DNA of 64,000 nucleotides, from NCBI GenBank assembly GCA_965215385.1, contig OZ244059.1, forward strand, positions 1,860,001 to 1,924,000, written 5' to 3'. The stretch's first letter is position 1; each line of letters begins with the position of its first letter. The DNA is from JAPORY01 sp965215385 (GTDB lineage Bacteria > Pseudomonadota > Alphaproteobacteria > Rhodobacterales > Rhodobacteraceae). The notes below the pieces were generated by a model. The model did not search any database, was not told the DNA's origin, and worked only from the letters and a program-made list of their open reading frames with translations. Below are positions 47,817 to 55,979 of this stretch, piece after piece. The translations under genes were made by a program, and so were the position numbers.

Positions 47817-48835
47817 TCCCGCGTGAAGACCTGCGCGCCTGTCGCGAGGCGATCCGTCACGGTTCGTTGTCATTTTTTGCGGCTTCCCGTCTATTGCCGA
47901 TTTCAGTGCGTGATCCAGCAATTGCACTCTACGCATTTTGTCGGATGGCTGACGACAATGTTGACCTTCATTCGGCGAAAGTCGATGCCGTACTGAAATT
48001 GCGGGATCGGCTGGATCTGGTTTATCTCGGTCGCCCTTTGAATGCTGCCGCAGATCGTGCTTTCGCCGCAGTTGTTGATACTTATGATTTACCTCGGCAA
48101 CTTCCCGATGCCCTTTTGGAAGGGTTTGCCTGGGATGCCGAAGAACGACGGTACCAAACCTTGTCTGATGTTCGCGCTTATTCGGCACGAGTCGCCTCTT
48201 CAGTGGGCGCGATGATGACAATCTTAATGGGAGTTCGACGCCGCGACGCAATGTCGAGAGCGTGTGATCTCGGGGTCGCAATGCAGCTCACGAATATCGC
48301 CCGTGATATTGGGGAAGATGCCCGCGAACGGCGACTGTATTTACCTCTTGATTGGTTTGCTGCGGCCGATATCGATCCTGAGGAATTTTTGAATTCTCCC
48401 CGTGCGAGCGATGCGATTTGCATGATGGCAAAAAAACTTATCCGTGAGGCAAATCGGCTTTTCATCCGCTCTGAGTCGGGAATTGCGTCCCTCCCGCGGT
48501 CGGCGCGACCCGGTATATTTGCCGCCCGTTTCATTTATGCCGGCATCGGCGGTCGTATCGCGCGACTAAAGTTCGATAGCGTCGAAAAACGAGCAAACAC
48601 GACAACCGTCCAAAAGCTGGGCTGGTTGGGTCAATCAATATTGCGTGCCGGTGCCACCATGGTGATGCCACAGTCAGCGGTGATTTATGCCAAGCCGTTG
48701 TCTGAGGTCGAATTTCTTGTTGATGCCGCGGCTCACGCACCGCCACCGACCCGTAGCGACACGCTAATTGCAGTTTTGGCACAACTAGAACAGCGCCGAA
48801 TTGCCGAGCGGGAGGCTGCGATTAGCCGCGCATGA
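47813..48835 (+). CDS. crtB: 15-cis-phytoene synthase
   Basis: A 340-residue prenyl synthase that joins two geranylgeranyl diphosphates into phytoene, the entry to carotenoids. The two Asp-rich motifs are FCRMADDNVD near residue 45 and LTNIARDIGEDARERRLYLP near residue 160; LEGFAWDAEERRY and RVASSVGAMMTILMG lie between them. It overlaps crtI (ATGA), the normal crtIB arrangement, and is followed by tspO. Confidence 0.95.
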   Translation: MIPREDLRACREAIRHGSLSFFAASRLLPISVRDPAIALYAFCRMADDNVDLHSAKVDAVLKLRDRLDLVYLGRPLNAAADRAFAAVVDTYDLPRQLPDALLEGFAWDAEERRYQTLSDVRAYSARVASSVGAMMTILMGVRRRDAMSRACDLGVAMQLTNIARDIGEDARERRLYLPLDWFAAADIDPEEFLNSPRASDAICMMAKKLIREANRLFIRSESGIASLPRSARPGIFAARFIYAGIGGRIARLKFDSVEKRANTTTVQKLGWLGQSILRAGATMVMPQSAVIYAKPLSEVEFLVDAAAHAPPPTRSDTLIAVLAQLEQRRIAEREAAISRA

Positions 48836-48878
48836 GAGTTGTTGATTGAACCTCGAAATCGCATATCGCTGTATGAGT

Positions 48879-48893
48879 CGCCCACCGTGGGCG
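48879..48893. terminator. Palindrome after crtB, possible weak terminator or binding site
   Basis: CGCCCAC and GTGGGCG flank a single C, 44 bp after the crtB stop and 92 bp before tspO. The one-base centre and missing T tract argue against an ordinary terminator; it has the same design as the palindrome at 1466-1490. Confidence 0.3.
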
Positions 48894-48985
48894 GTGCCAG
48901 TCGCACGCCGCTTACCAAAGTGCCGATTCGATGACGCCAAAGCCAATCCCAAGATGAGTACTTGCGCGAGTGCGGCGGAGGACCG

Positions 48986-49456
48986 ATGATGCTGTGGGTA
49001 TTATTTGCGGTCTTCTTGTGCGCCTGCGTTGGTGCCGGTGCAACGGGCGGATTATTTCCCCCCGATGAATGGTACCGGCGGCTTAACAAACCGACTTGGA
49101 CGCCACCGGACTGGGTATTTCCTGTTACCTGGTTTGTATTGTATGTTTGCATGTCCTTTGCGGCGGCGCGGGTTGCACAAATGCCGGGCAATGGTTTGGC
49201 TTTGGCCTTTTGGGCACTTCAGATCGCATTGAATGCCTTATGGACCCCGGTATTTTTTGGCAAGAAACGAATTCGAATGGGTATGGCTGTCATCGCCGTG
49301 TTATGGTTGTCTGTTGCTGGAACCTTAATCACGATGTGGCAAATTGATCTTGTCGCTGGGATACTTTTCGTGCCCTATCTCATTTGGGTTACAATTGCTG
49401 CGGCACTCAATGCCGAGGTCTGGCGCCTCAATCCATCCGAAGCGAGAATAAACTGA
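48986..49456 (+). CDS. tspO: Tryptophan-rich sensory protein TspO
   Basis: A 156-residue outer/inner-membrane tetrapyrrole-binding protein with five membrane helices, the bacterial relative of the mitochondrial translocator protein. Visible are the P-T-W-T-PPDWVFPVTWFVLY helix 2 block, LALAFWALQIALNALWTPVFFGKK and VPYLIWVTIAAALNAEVW. In Rhodobacter it tunes photopigment genes to oxygen through tetrapyrrole efflux. GGAGG at 48977-48981 places the start at ATG 48986 or 48989 rather than the upstream 48962. It follows crtB on the same strand, as in other purple bacteria. Confidence 0.93.
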   Translation: MMLWVLFAVFLCACVGAGATGGLFPPDEWYRRLNKPTWTPPDWVFPVTWFVLYVCMSFAAARVAQMPGNGLALAFWALQIALNALWTPVFFGKKRIRMGMAVIAVLWLSVAGTLITMWQIDLVAGILFVPYLIWVTIAAALNAEVWRLNPSEARIN

Positions 49457-49793
49457 CTTGGCTTAATTTGCTGTCGTCCTTAGCCGGTGCGGTGAATTGG
49501 TATCGGAAGCAGTACGCGATACTGCCCTCGAAGAGGCTATACTTTGCAGGACTTCCTTTTCACTTCATGATTGTACTGACCTCGTAGCGTCAAATGTGGG
49601 TTGATCATCGTTCGGGTTGGTGCTGCCAGGACTTCCGACGAACTGGGACTTAGGCAGCATATGGCCTATGCTGCGGAACTCTCTGAGACATCGGCCTTAA
49701 CGCTGCAGGAGCCATGCGCATTTGCACCGATTGTCGACACGGTATAAAGCAAAACAGGACGATCAGCATCTTAAATTTCCTGAGGACGCATGA
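49457..49793. other. Intergenic region before argH, no gene seen
   Basis: 337 bp between tspO and argH, both on the plus strand. Only the argH ribosome site (GAGGAC, seven bases before the ATG) is recognised. It marks the end of the photosynthesis segment. Confidence 0.4.
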
Positions 49794-51191
49794 ATGAGCA
49801 AGGACGGGACCAACCGAATGTGGGGCGGGCGCTTTGCGGCAAAACCGGCTCCGATCATGGAAGCCCTGAATGCGTCTATTGCATTCGATCAGCGTTTGGC
49901 TGAACAAGACATCCGTGGGTCAATAGCGCATGTGACAATGTTGGCAGCGCAAGGCATTATTTCAGATCGTGATAGTCAGTCTATTCAGCAAGGCCTTACG
50001 ACCATCCTGTCAGAGATCAGTTCCGACGAATTCCGATTCTCGTTAGAACTCGAAGATATTCATATGAATATTGAGGCGCGCCTGCAGGATCTCATTGGAG
50101 CAGCTGCCGGCAAGTTACACACCGCACGCTCGCGCAATGATCAGGTTGCAACCGACTTCAAATTATGGGTGCGAGAAGCACTCGAAGCAGCGGATGCCGC
50201 TATTCGCGCCGTCATTCATTCCCTGTTAGGGCAAGCTCGCGTCGGTGCTGACTGGGTCATGCCAGGATTTACGCACCTCCAGTCGGCCCAGCCCATAACG
50301 TGGGGCCATCATATGATGGCCTATGTCGAGATGTTTGGTCGCGATCTCTCGCGGGTGCAAGATGCCCGCTTGCGAATGAATGAAAGTCCGCTTGGGGCGG
50401 CGGCTCTCGCCGGAACCTCATATCCGATTGATCGTCAAATGACCGCCAAGGCTCTTGGCTTCGCGCATCCTAGTGCCAATTCAATTGATGCCGTTAGCGA
50501 CCGTGACTTTGCTCTTGAGTACCTTGCGGTTGCCAGCATTAGCGCCATGCACCTCAGCCGCCTCGCAGAAGAACTGGTAATTTGGTCCTCAGCGCAATTT
50601 CGTTTCGTAACCCTAGGGGATCAGTTTTCGACCGGGTCGTCGATCATGCCGCAAAAGAGAAACCCCGATGCCGCGGAACTCATTCGAGCCAAAGTCGGAC
50701 GAATACTCGGAGCCTCCGTTGGGTTGACGGTGGTCATGAAAGGGCTACCGCTCGCTTATTCAAAGGATATGCAAGAAGACAAAGAGCAAGTCTTTGCCGC
50801 TGCTGATAACTGGGCGCTCGCACTCGCGGCAATGGCGGGAATTCTGCGAGAAATGAGGGTGAACCAACACACCCTAACAGCTGCGGCCGGCACTCTCTTT
50901 GCGACCGCAACAGATTTAGCCGATTGGTTAGTTCGCACCTTAGATCTGCCGTTTCGACAGGCACATCACATTACCGGCCGCCTCGTCGCCCTCGCTGAAA
51001 GCAAGGAATGCGACTTGTCAGACTTGTCTCTCGCCGAGATGCGTTCGGTACATCACAAAATTACCGAAGACGTCTTTGCCGTCTTGACGGTCGAGAACTC
51101 GGTAAATTCCCGCACGTCGTATGGTGGTACCGCGCCCGCTAGAGTGCGCGAGCAAATCGAACGATGGGAAGAAATTCTGGCTAATGAGTAG
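49794..51191 (+). CDS. argH: Argininosuccinate lyase
   Basis: A 465-residue fumarase/aspartase-superfamily enzyme that splits argininosuccinate into arginine and fumarate. Family blocks: NRMWGGRFAAKPAPIMEALN at the start, EDIHMNIEARLQDLIG, HTARSRNDQVATDFKLW, MPGFTHLQSAQPITWGHH and the superfamily signature GSSIMPQKRNPDAAEL. The start ATG has GAGGAC seven bases upstream. In related bacteria argH is directly followed by a small lipoprotein gene and lysA; here 2.5 kb of mobile debris has come between them. Confidence 0.96.
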   Translation: MSKDGTNRMWGGRFAAKPAPIMEALNASIAFDQRLAEQDIRGSIAHVTMLAAQGIISDRDSQSIQQGLTTILSEISSDEFRFSLELEDIHMNIEARLQDLIGAAAGKLHTARSRNDQVATDFKLWVREALEAADAAIRAVIHSLLGQARVGADWVMPGFTHLQSAQPITWGHHMMAYVEMFGRDLSRVQDARLRMNESPLGAAALAGTSYPIDRQMTAKALGFAHPSANSIDAVSDRDFALEYLAVASISAMHLSRLAEELVIWSSAQFRFVTLGDQFSTGSSIMPQKRNPDAAELIRAKVGRILGASVGLTVVMKGLPLAYSKDMQEDKEQVFAAADNWALALAAMAGILREMRVNQHTLTAAAGTLFATATDLADWLVRTLDLPFRQAHHITGRLVALAESKECDLSDLSLAEMRSVHHKITEDVFAVLTVENSVNSRTSYGGTAPARVREQIERWEEILANE

Positions 51192-51217
51192 TCGAAATCA
51201 TACCTTGTTCGCCGAGT

Positions 51218-51240
51218 CGGCAAGCGGCACTTGCTTGCCG
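51218..51240 (+). terminator. Hairpin after argH
   Basis: CGGCAAGC and GCTTGCCG (8 bp, perfect) flank a 7-nt loop, 26 bp after the argH stop. Stem strength suits a terminator, but no T tract follows on the plus strand, so it may only be an mRNA-end stabiliser. Confidence 0.45.
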
Positions 51241-51321
51241 GCAAGAAAACGGAACAATGATTGCTTGCGAGTTTCACCTATCACGCTACGACACGCGGGC
51301 AGAGGTCAATTTTTTCAACTT

Positions 51322-51560
51322 CAGACATCTTGACATCGTGAACCACAATAAATTCACCTGCTCAAAAAAAACTATGAAGAATAGGGGCTTTCGCTATTGT
51401 GGTCAGACAACCGTGGCTTGACGTCCTGCAATTTGGGTTGCTGCCTAAGCGATGGGAAAATCGGATAAACCGCCTGCCAGTCGCGCCCCTGCTGCAAGGG
51501 GTAGTTGATGGCATCATTTTGCGGCAAGAACGGTCTTGCCGGTAAAATGTCTGAATTTGG
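51322..51560 (+). repeat. Left copy of a diverged ~240-bp direct repeat
   Basis: This copy aligns with 53411-53661. Shared landmarks in the same order are CAGACATC, TGACATCGT, CCACAATAAATTCACCT, TTGGTTGCTGCC (one base different), GGAAAA, and GATGTCT/AATGTCT followed by AATTT. By eye about two thirds of positions agree. It lies just after argH; together the copies bracket the Rpn remnant. Confidence 0.65.
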
Positions 51561-52449
51561 AACTTTACTGAACTGGTAAATTTAGAGCGAATGGTATTTT
51601 GATTGGCGGCATTTCGGACCTCCGAACCGCCGTCGGAAAAATTTCTGGCGGTGCCAAAGTTCGAGTGCCGTTAGCGGTTTTGGCGCGAAGTACTCCAAAC
51701 CGATAACGAAATGTCTGCACGGTTAACCCTATCGGTGATTTGTCAAGCGACATCAAAACAGGGTAGTGTCTCAATTCGAAAATAACCCTTGTTTTGAAGC
51801 ATGGCCCTGACCGCGCCGGCGGCCGTCAAGGCACAGACTCCAACCGAATGCACACTCGCGGCTGCCATGCTGGGGAAGCTTTTCCCAGCGGGAGATAGTC
51901 CTCTTGTTGAAGGAGGCGTGGGCACCAACTAGGCCATCATCAGGGTGTTCTTCCCGAATACCTGTGCCGTCCGGACCAAGCCGCTGACGGTCTGCCTCGA
52001 TTTGTGGAATACGACTGCCTGCCCCCGACCGCGCCGGAAAACGAATGCGACGGGCGCAGCCGCGGCAGCATCGGGTCTATTGCAGCCAGCGGGTGGGGAC
52101 GCACCAGTGGTCCGACGGTCTGCCATTCGCAATTCCTGACAGACCTTAATGGTAACCTCCAACGCCAACTCAATTTCCTGTTCCAAGTTGAGAATGACAA
52201 CATCAAGGCGGATCGTCAGAACTATCTCATCGTGCACATGCACGAACCGTTCCAGGTCTTGCGGATTCCCATCCTTGATGATGATTGCCCCGCGGCGGGC
52301 GATCTCCAGGCTGCCGAGTCCATCCCGGGTGTTTCGGTAATTTTCAAACTGAGCAATGGCAAAAACGATAAGCCAGGGCGCTCACTGCCACCCCGTATGA
52401 TCCGCGCTTTCGGGTACTATTCACCAATCCTAATCGGGCTGGGGTTGCT
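51561..52449. other. Islet interior without recognisable gene
   Basis: About 890 bp. The longest frames (minus 51929-52243, 104 codons; plus 52004-52489, 161 codons) overlap each other and match no family I know. The base composition shifts to GC-richer around 51900-52100. Probably decayed mobile DNA. Confidence 0.4.
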
Positions 52450-53307
52450 AGGCGCGAGCAACGGCCCAAAGTCATCACGAAACGCCTGATTGGTAACCCG
52501 CAGTTGATCGACGGGAGTTTTGTCGACGAAACCCTGTGTGGCAGTCCAACTGACCGGCGACAAGCAACGGCTCGTGTACCTATTGGCTTGAGCATCAGAG
52601 CTCCCCAGATGCAAAAATCCCGTTTTCAGATTGCCCGACACATGCTGAAAAATTGGGGGCGTTACGCCAACGATCACCCCGACCGCAAAAACCAATTGCC
52701 CGCTATTTTGCCAGTAGTCTTTTTTCACAGACAACAGCAATGGAACGTTCCCCTCTCGGTGTTCGACATGATCGCGAATGACGAGGACTCGCGACCCTAC
52801 ACGCGCTCCCTGACGTATTTGCTATGCGACCTCGGCAATATGTCGCCAGAGCAGATGTCTTCGATGCCCGATTTCCGCGCTGTCTTTCAAGCACCGAATA
52901 TTCATCAGCAAACCGGTATTGAGTTCGGAAGTCTGATTAATCATTTAGCCAATCTTGATGATGAAACTGACTTGGAAAAAGCGGTACTCTATTTTATGGT
53001 GAGGATGAAGAGTATCACGCACGACACATGAAGATCGGCTCTACAACACGCCAAACCGGAACGATGGGAGTATCTCATGGGTACAATTGCTGAAACTTGG
53101 ATTAAACAGGGTAAAGCCAGAGGTAAAGCGATCGGAATTGCCGAAGGGAAGGCTGAAACCTTCATACGGTTAGCACGACTAAAATTCGGTGCGGTTCCAC
53201 CGCCGCGCATCGACGCGGTGCGGAACGCCGCCACAACCCAACTTGATCGATGGCTAGAAGCGTTGATCACGGCAACGACTCTCGAGAGCATCTTCAAGCC
53301 TTCGTGA
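52450..53307 (+). pseudogene. Rpn-family (PD-(D/E)XK, transposase_31-like) gene split by an in-frame TGA
   Basis: The reading starts near 52465 (PKVITKRLIGNPQLIDGSFVD) and goes through QIARHMLKNWGRYANDHPD, QLPAILPVVFFHRQQQWNVP and YTRSLTYLLCDLGNMSPEQM to TGA at 53029-53031. The same frame resumes RSALQHAKPERWEYL and then MGTIAETWIKQGKARGKAIG, ending LDRWLEALITATTLESIF at 53307, the normal C-terminus of Rpn proteins. Rpn proteins are recombination-promoting nucleases. The N-terminus is degenerate (no clear catalytic HD...D-x-L block) and the stop removes the Gly/Lys-rich tail. Non-functional or cut down to a tail peptide. Confidence 0.8.
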
Positions 53308-53410
53308 TTCCGCTGCTACAGCACAGCGTTCACAGATCTGAATGATATTTTTTTGGATAGCACTTTTTATTCCTTACCTTCACTTCTGGCATTGGATCCG
53401 AATTTAAATC

Positions 53411-53661
53411 CAGACATCATGACATCGTACGCCACAATAAATTCACCTAATCGAACAAACGATGAAGCTAGGGACATACACCAAAATGGTCGGAAAACCG
53501 CGTCTTGTTGGGAACTAATTTTGGTTGCTGCCTTATCGACAGGAAAAATTCAGTCAGCGGCCGGTCAATCTCTCCCCCACTGAAAGATGGCTTAAAAATG
53601 GCATCGTATTGCTTGCCAGTCCCAGCAAAACGGCCCCGAGGTCAAGATGTCTAAATTTAGG
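53411..53661 (+). repeat. Right copy of the diverged ~240-bp direct repeat
   Basis: Counterpart of 51322-51560, same orientation, starting about 2.1 kb further on. It ends 34 bp before the lipoprotein start. If one copy is the original argH-lipoprotein spacer, the other came with, or was duplicated by, the insertion of the Rpn islet. Confidence 0.65.
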
Positions 53662-53695
53662 CGATATTGCCACAAGGGGCAGAGAGGACAAAGAA

Positions 53696-53905
53696 ATGAG
53701 AAAGACTGTGTTTTGGTTAGTTTGCGGAATAAACCTCGTACTCGTCCCGGCTTGCGGAATTGATGGCGAGCCGAGTCAACCGCCGCCGAAGGATGGTCGA
53801 GCAGGAGTTTCCGTCACGGGCGACGCTCGCGGCGGCATGGTGATTAATTTTCACTCGGCAGCCCGTTCGACGCCCAATGCCTTTAGCTTGAGGAGCACCC
53901 CCTAA
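53696..53905 (+). CDS. Small lipoprotein (LptM/YifL-like position)
   Basis: A 69-residue protein with a lipoprotein signal peptide, M-R-K-T-V-F-W-L...LVLVPAC, with the lipobox VPAC and Cys20 as the modified residue, followed by a short Pro-rich tail. A gene for a small lipoprotein stands before lysA in many proteobacteria (LptM, which helps assemble the LPS transporter LptD). The sequence itself is too short to prove LptM function. GAGGAC lies about eight bases before the ATG. Its TAA overlaps the next start by one base (TAATG). Confidence 0.75.
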   Translation: MRKTVFWLVCGINLVLVPACGIDGEPSQPPPKDGRAGVSVTGDARGGMVINFHSAARSTPNAFSLRSTP

Positions 53906-54225
53906 TGTTACAAATGCGCTGGCTTTACCTGATGCTCGCGGTTTGGGGCACAGTCCATCCAATGTCATACTTTGCTCCTTGGCTGATGGCTAATGGTTAT
54001 GACTTAATGGCGATGGTTGATGCTTGGCATGTCAATGCCGCGACCAGCGGTCTTGTTTGGGATTTGACAATCGCCGCAGTCACCCTCACCTTGTTTGTTT
54101 TGGTCGAATCGATAACTCGTCGGAATTGGATCGGGTTGGCAGCAATTCCAGCAACTTTTGGGATTGGGGTGAGTTGCGGTTTGCCGCTCTACCTGTTTCT
54201 AAGGTCGCGAACGGAGACTGCCTAA
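53905..54225 (+). CDS. DUF2834 membrane protein
   Basis: A 106-residue protein with three likely membrane segments (WLYLMLAVWGTVHPMSYF, LVWDLTIAAVTLTLFVLVES, IGLAAIPATFGIGVSCGLPL) and the W-HVNAATSGLVWDL motif typical of DUF2834. Function unknown. It is translationally coupled to the lipoprotein gene and precedes lysA on the same strand. Confidence 0.8.
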   Translation: MLQMRWLYLMLAVWGTVHPMSYFAPWLMANGYDLMAMVDAWHVNAATSGLVWDLTIAAVTLTLFVLVESITRRNWIGLAAIPATFGIGVSCGLPLYLFLRSRTETA

Positions 54226-54344
54226 GACTTCTTTCTTTGCAATCGTCAGTGCCATACTTTGCATCTGCGGCGATATGAGTGGGGCACGATTCCGTCTCGC
54301 GAAGTCACCATTCTTTGCGAGTTGCAGGGCAGGGATTTGATCAC

Positions 54345-55628
54345 ATGGATCACTTTAACTACCAAGACAACGAACTCTACGCCGAAGCGGTAGCGGTAGC
54401 GGAAATTGCCGAGGCCGTCGAAACGCCTTTCTATCTTTACTCTACTGCCACGCTGTTGCGCCACTATGGTCTCGTTACGGCCGCGCTTGAGGGACTTGAG
54501 CATCTCGTTTGTTACGCCGTTAAGGCCGCATCAAACCAAGCAATCCTACGTACTTTGGCTAATGCGGGTGCCGGAATGGATGTCGTCTCGGCTGGTGAAT
54601 ATCGACGCGCACGGGCAGCAGGAGTGGTGGCCGAGAAAATCGTTTTCTCTGGAGTTGGAAAAACCGCAGCGGAAATTGTCACCGCCCTTGATGGTGGCCT
54701 GCGTCAATTTAATGTTGAGTCGGAACCGGAGCTAGAACTTATCTCAACAATTGCAGCCGCCAAAAGCCTGACTGTACCAATTACGATTCGGGTCAACCCA
54801 GACGTCGATGCGAAAACCCACGCCAAGATCTCAACTGGCAAAGCCGAAAATAAATTTGGCGTGCCGATCACTCAATCGCGCGAAGTATACGCCCGTGCGG
54901 CGAAAATGCCGGGCCTAAAAATTGTCGGCATTGATGTTCACATCGGTAGTCAATTGACCGATTTAGCACCGTTTGAGAAAGCGTATCGTAAAGTCGCAGA
55001 ATTGGCGGGAGTTTTGCGCCGCGAGGGTCACGAAATTACTCGGCTCGATTTGGGCGGAGGGTTGGGCATTCCCTATGCACCAGCTGAAGACGCTCCGCCG
55101 CATCCATCGGAATATGGCAAGTTAATTAAGGATATCTTTGGACCTCTAAACTGCGAGATACAGGTTGAGCCCGGCCGATTAATTGTCGGCAATGCCGCCA
55201 TTCTTGTGGCCAGTGTTATATTTTGTAAGTCGACCGAGGCCAAAAACTTTTTAGTGCTGGATGCAGCGATGAATGACTTCCTTCGACCGGCTATGTATGA
55301 CGCTTGGCACGAAATAATTCCGATTCAGCAACCGGAGGAACACGCTGAGGAAGTATGCTGCGACGTCGTCGGTCCGGTTTGCGAAACCAGCGATTCCTTT
55401 GCGGTCGACAGAATATTACCCTCGTTGTGTTCCGGCGAATTGGTCGCCTTTCGTTCCACCGGGGCCTACGGTGCGGTGATGGCGAGTGAGTATAATTCCC
55501 GTCCGTTGATCCCCGAAGTCTTGGTAGACGGCAGAAACTATGCGGTTGTTCGGCCACGACCAACTATTGAAGACATCATCAATCGTGATATTATTCCTCA
55601 TTGGTTGTCGAGTTCATCTTGCGATTGA
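54345..55628 (+). CDS. lysA: Diaminopimelate decarboxylase
   Basis: A 427-residue PLP enzyme of the alanine racemase fold that makes lysine from meso-diaminopimelate. The PLP lysine is in HLVCYAVKAASNQAIL, then GAGMDVVSAGEYRRA, NKFGVPI, GIDVHIGSQLTDL, LDLGGGLGIPY, VEPGRLIVGNA, and the late Cys/Tyr region CCDVVGPVCETSDSFA and STGAYGAVMASEYNSRP. The frame is open to a GTG at 54279; the ATG 54345, with AGGGA upstream, gives the usual N-terminus (D-H-F-N-Y). It works downstream of asd. Confidence 0.95.
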   Translation: MDHFNYQDNELYAEAVAVAEIAEAVETPFYLYSTATLLRHYGLVTAALEGLEHLVCYAVKAASNQAILRTLANAGAGMDVVSAGEYRRARAAGVVAEKIVFSGVGKTAAEIVTALDGGLRQFNVESEPELELISTIAAAKSLTVPITIRVNPDVDAKTHAKISTGKAENKFGVPITQSREVYARAAKMPGLKIVGIDVHIGSQLTDLAPFEKAYRKVAELAGVLRREGHEITRLDLGGGLGIPYAPAEDAPPHPSEYGKLIKDIFGPLNCEIQVEPGRLIVGNAAILVASVIFCKSTEAKNFLVLDAAMNDFLRPAMYDAWHEIIPIQQPEEHAEEVCCDVVGPVCETSDSFAVDRILPSLCSGELVAFRSTGAYGAVMASEYNSRPLIPEVLVDGRNYAVVRPRPTIEDIINRDIIPHWLSSSSCD

Positions 55629-55979
55629 GCCACCAGTTCCAGTAGGGTTTGATCACCCGAACTTGCACCAACTTCGGGGCAGAGTTGTCAAATCGGTCAA
55701 ACGCTTCCCTTGGAAAACATCGGAATGAAGGTATTTTTACGTGGTGGCGATTTTACCGCCCAAGTGTCAGCACGAAAGGCCTTTGTAGCGTTGCTGACGG
55801 CGACGGCGTCCGCAAGATGCGTTAGTTAACAGCGCCTAATTTAAGAGTAGGTCCAGAGATGCACTGTTTGACTTGCTTGACTGCTTCGGTGATCAGCGAC
55901 ATGCTATCTGGCTCCTTCTGCTTTCGTCCCATGTCCCATCGATAGTCGTCTTGAGAGACGATCAATAGGGAGAAAAAAT
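55629..55979. other. Leader region of the TIGR02302 gene
   Basis: 351 bp with no gene. A small hairpin TCGTCT-TGAG-AGACGA lies at 55946-55961, immediately before the ribosome site AGGGAG of the next gene, where it could affect initiation. Nothing else is recognised. Confidence 0.35.

Noticed and set aside
52004..52489. 161-codon plus-strand frame in the argH-lysA islet
   Set aside because: No family resemblance, overlapped by equally long minus-strand frames, low-complexity amino acid use, and it runs into the Rpn remnant in another frame.
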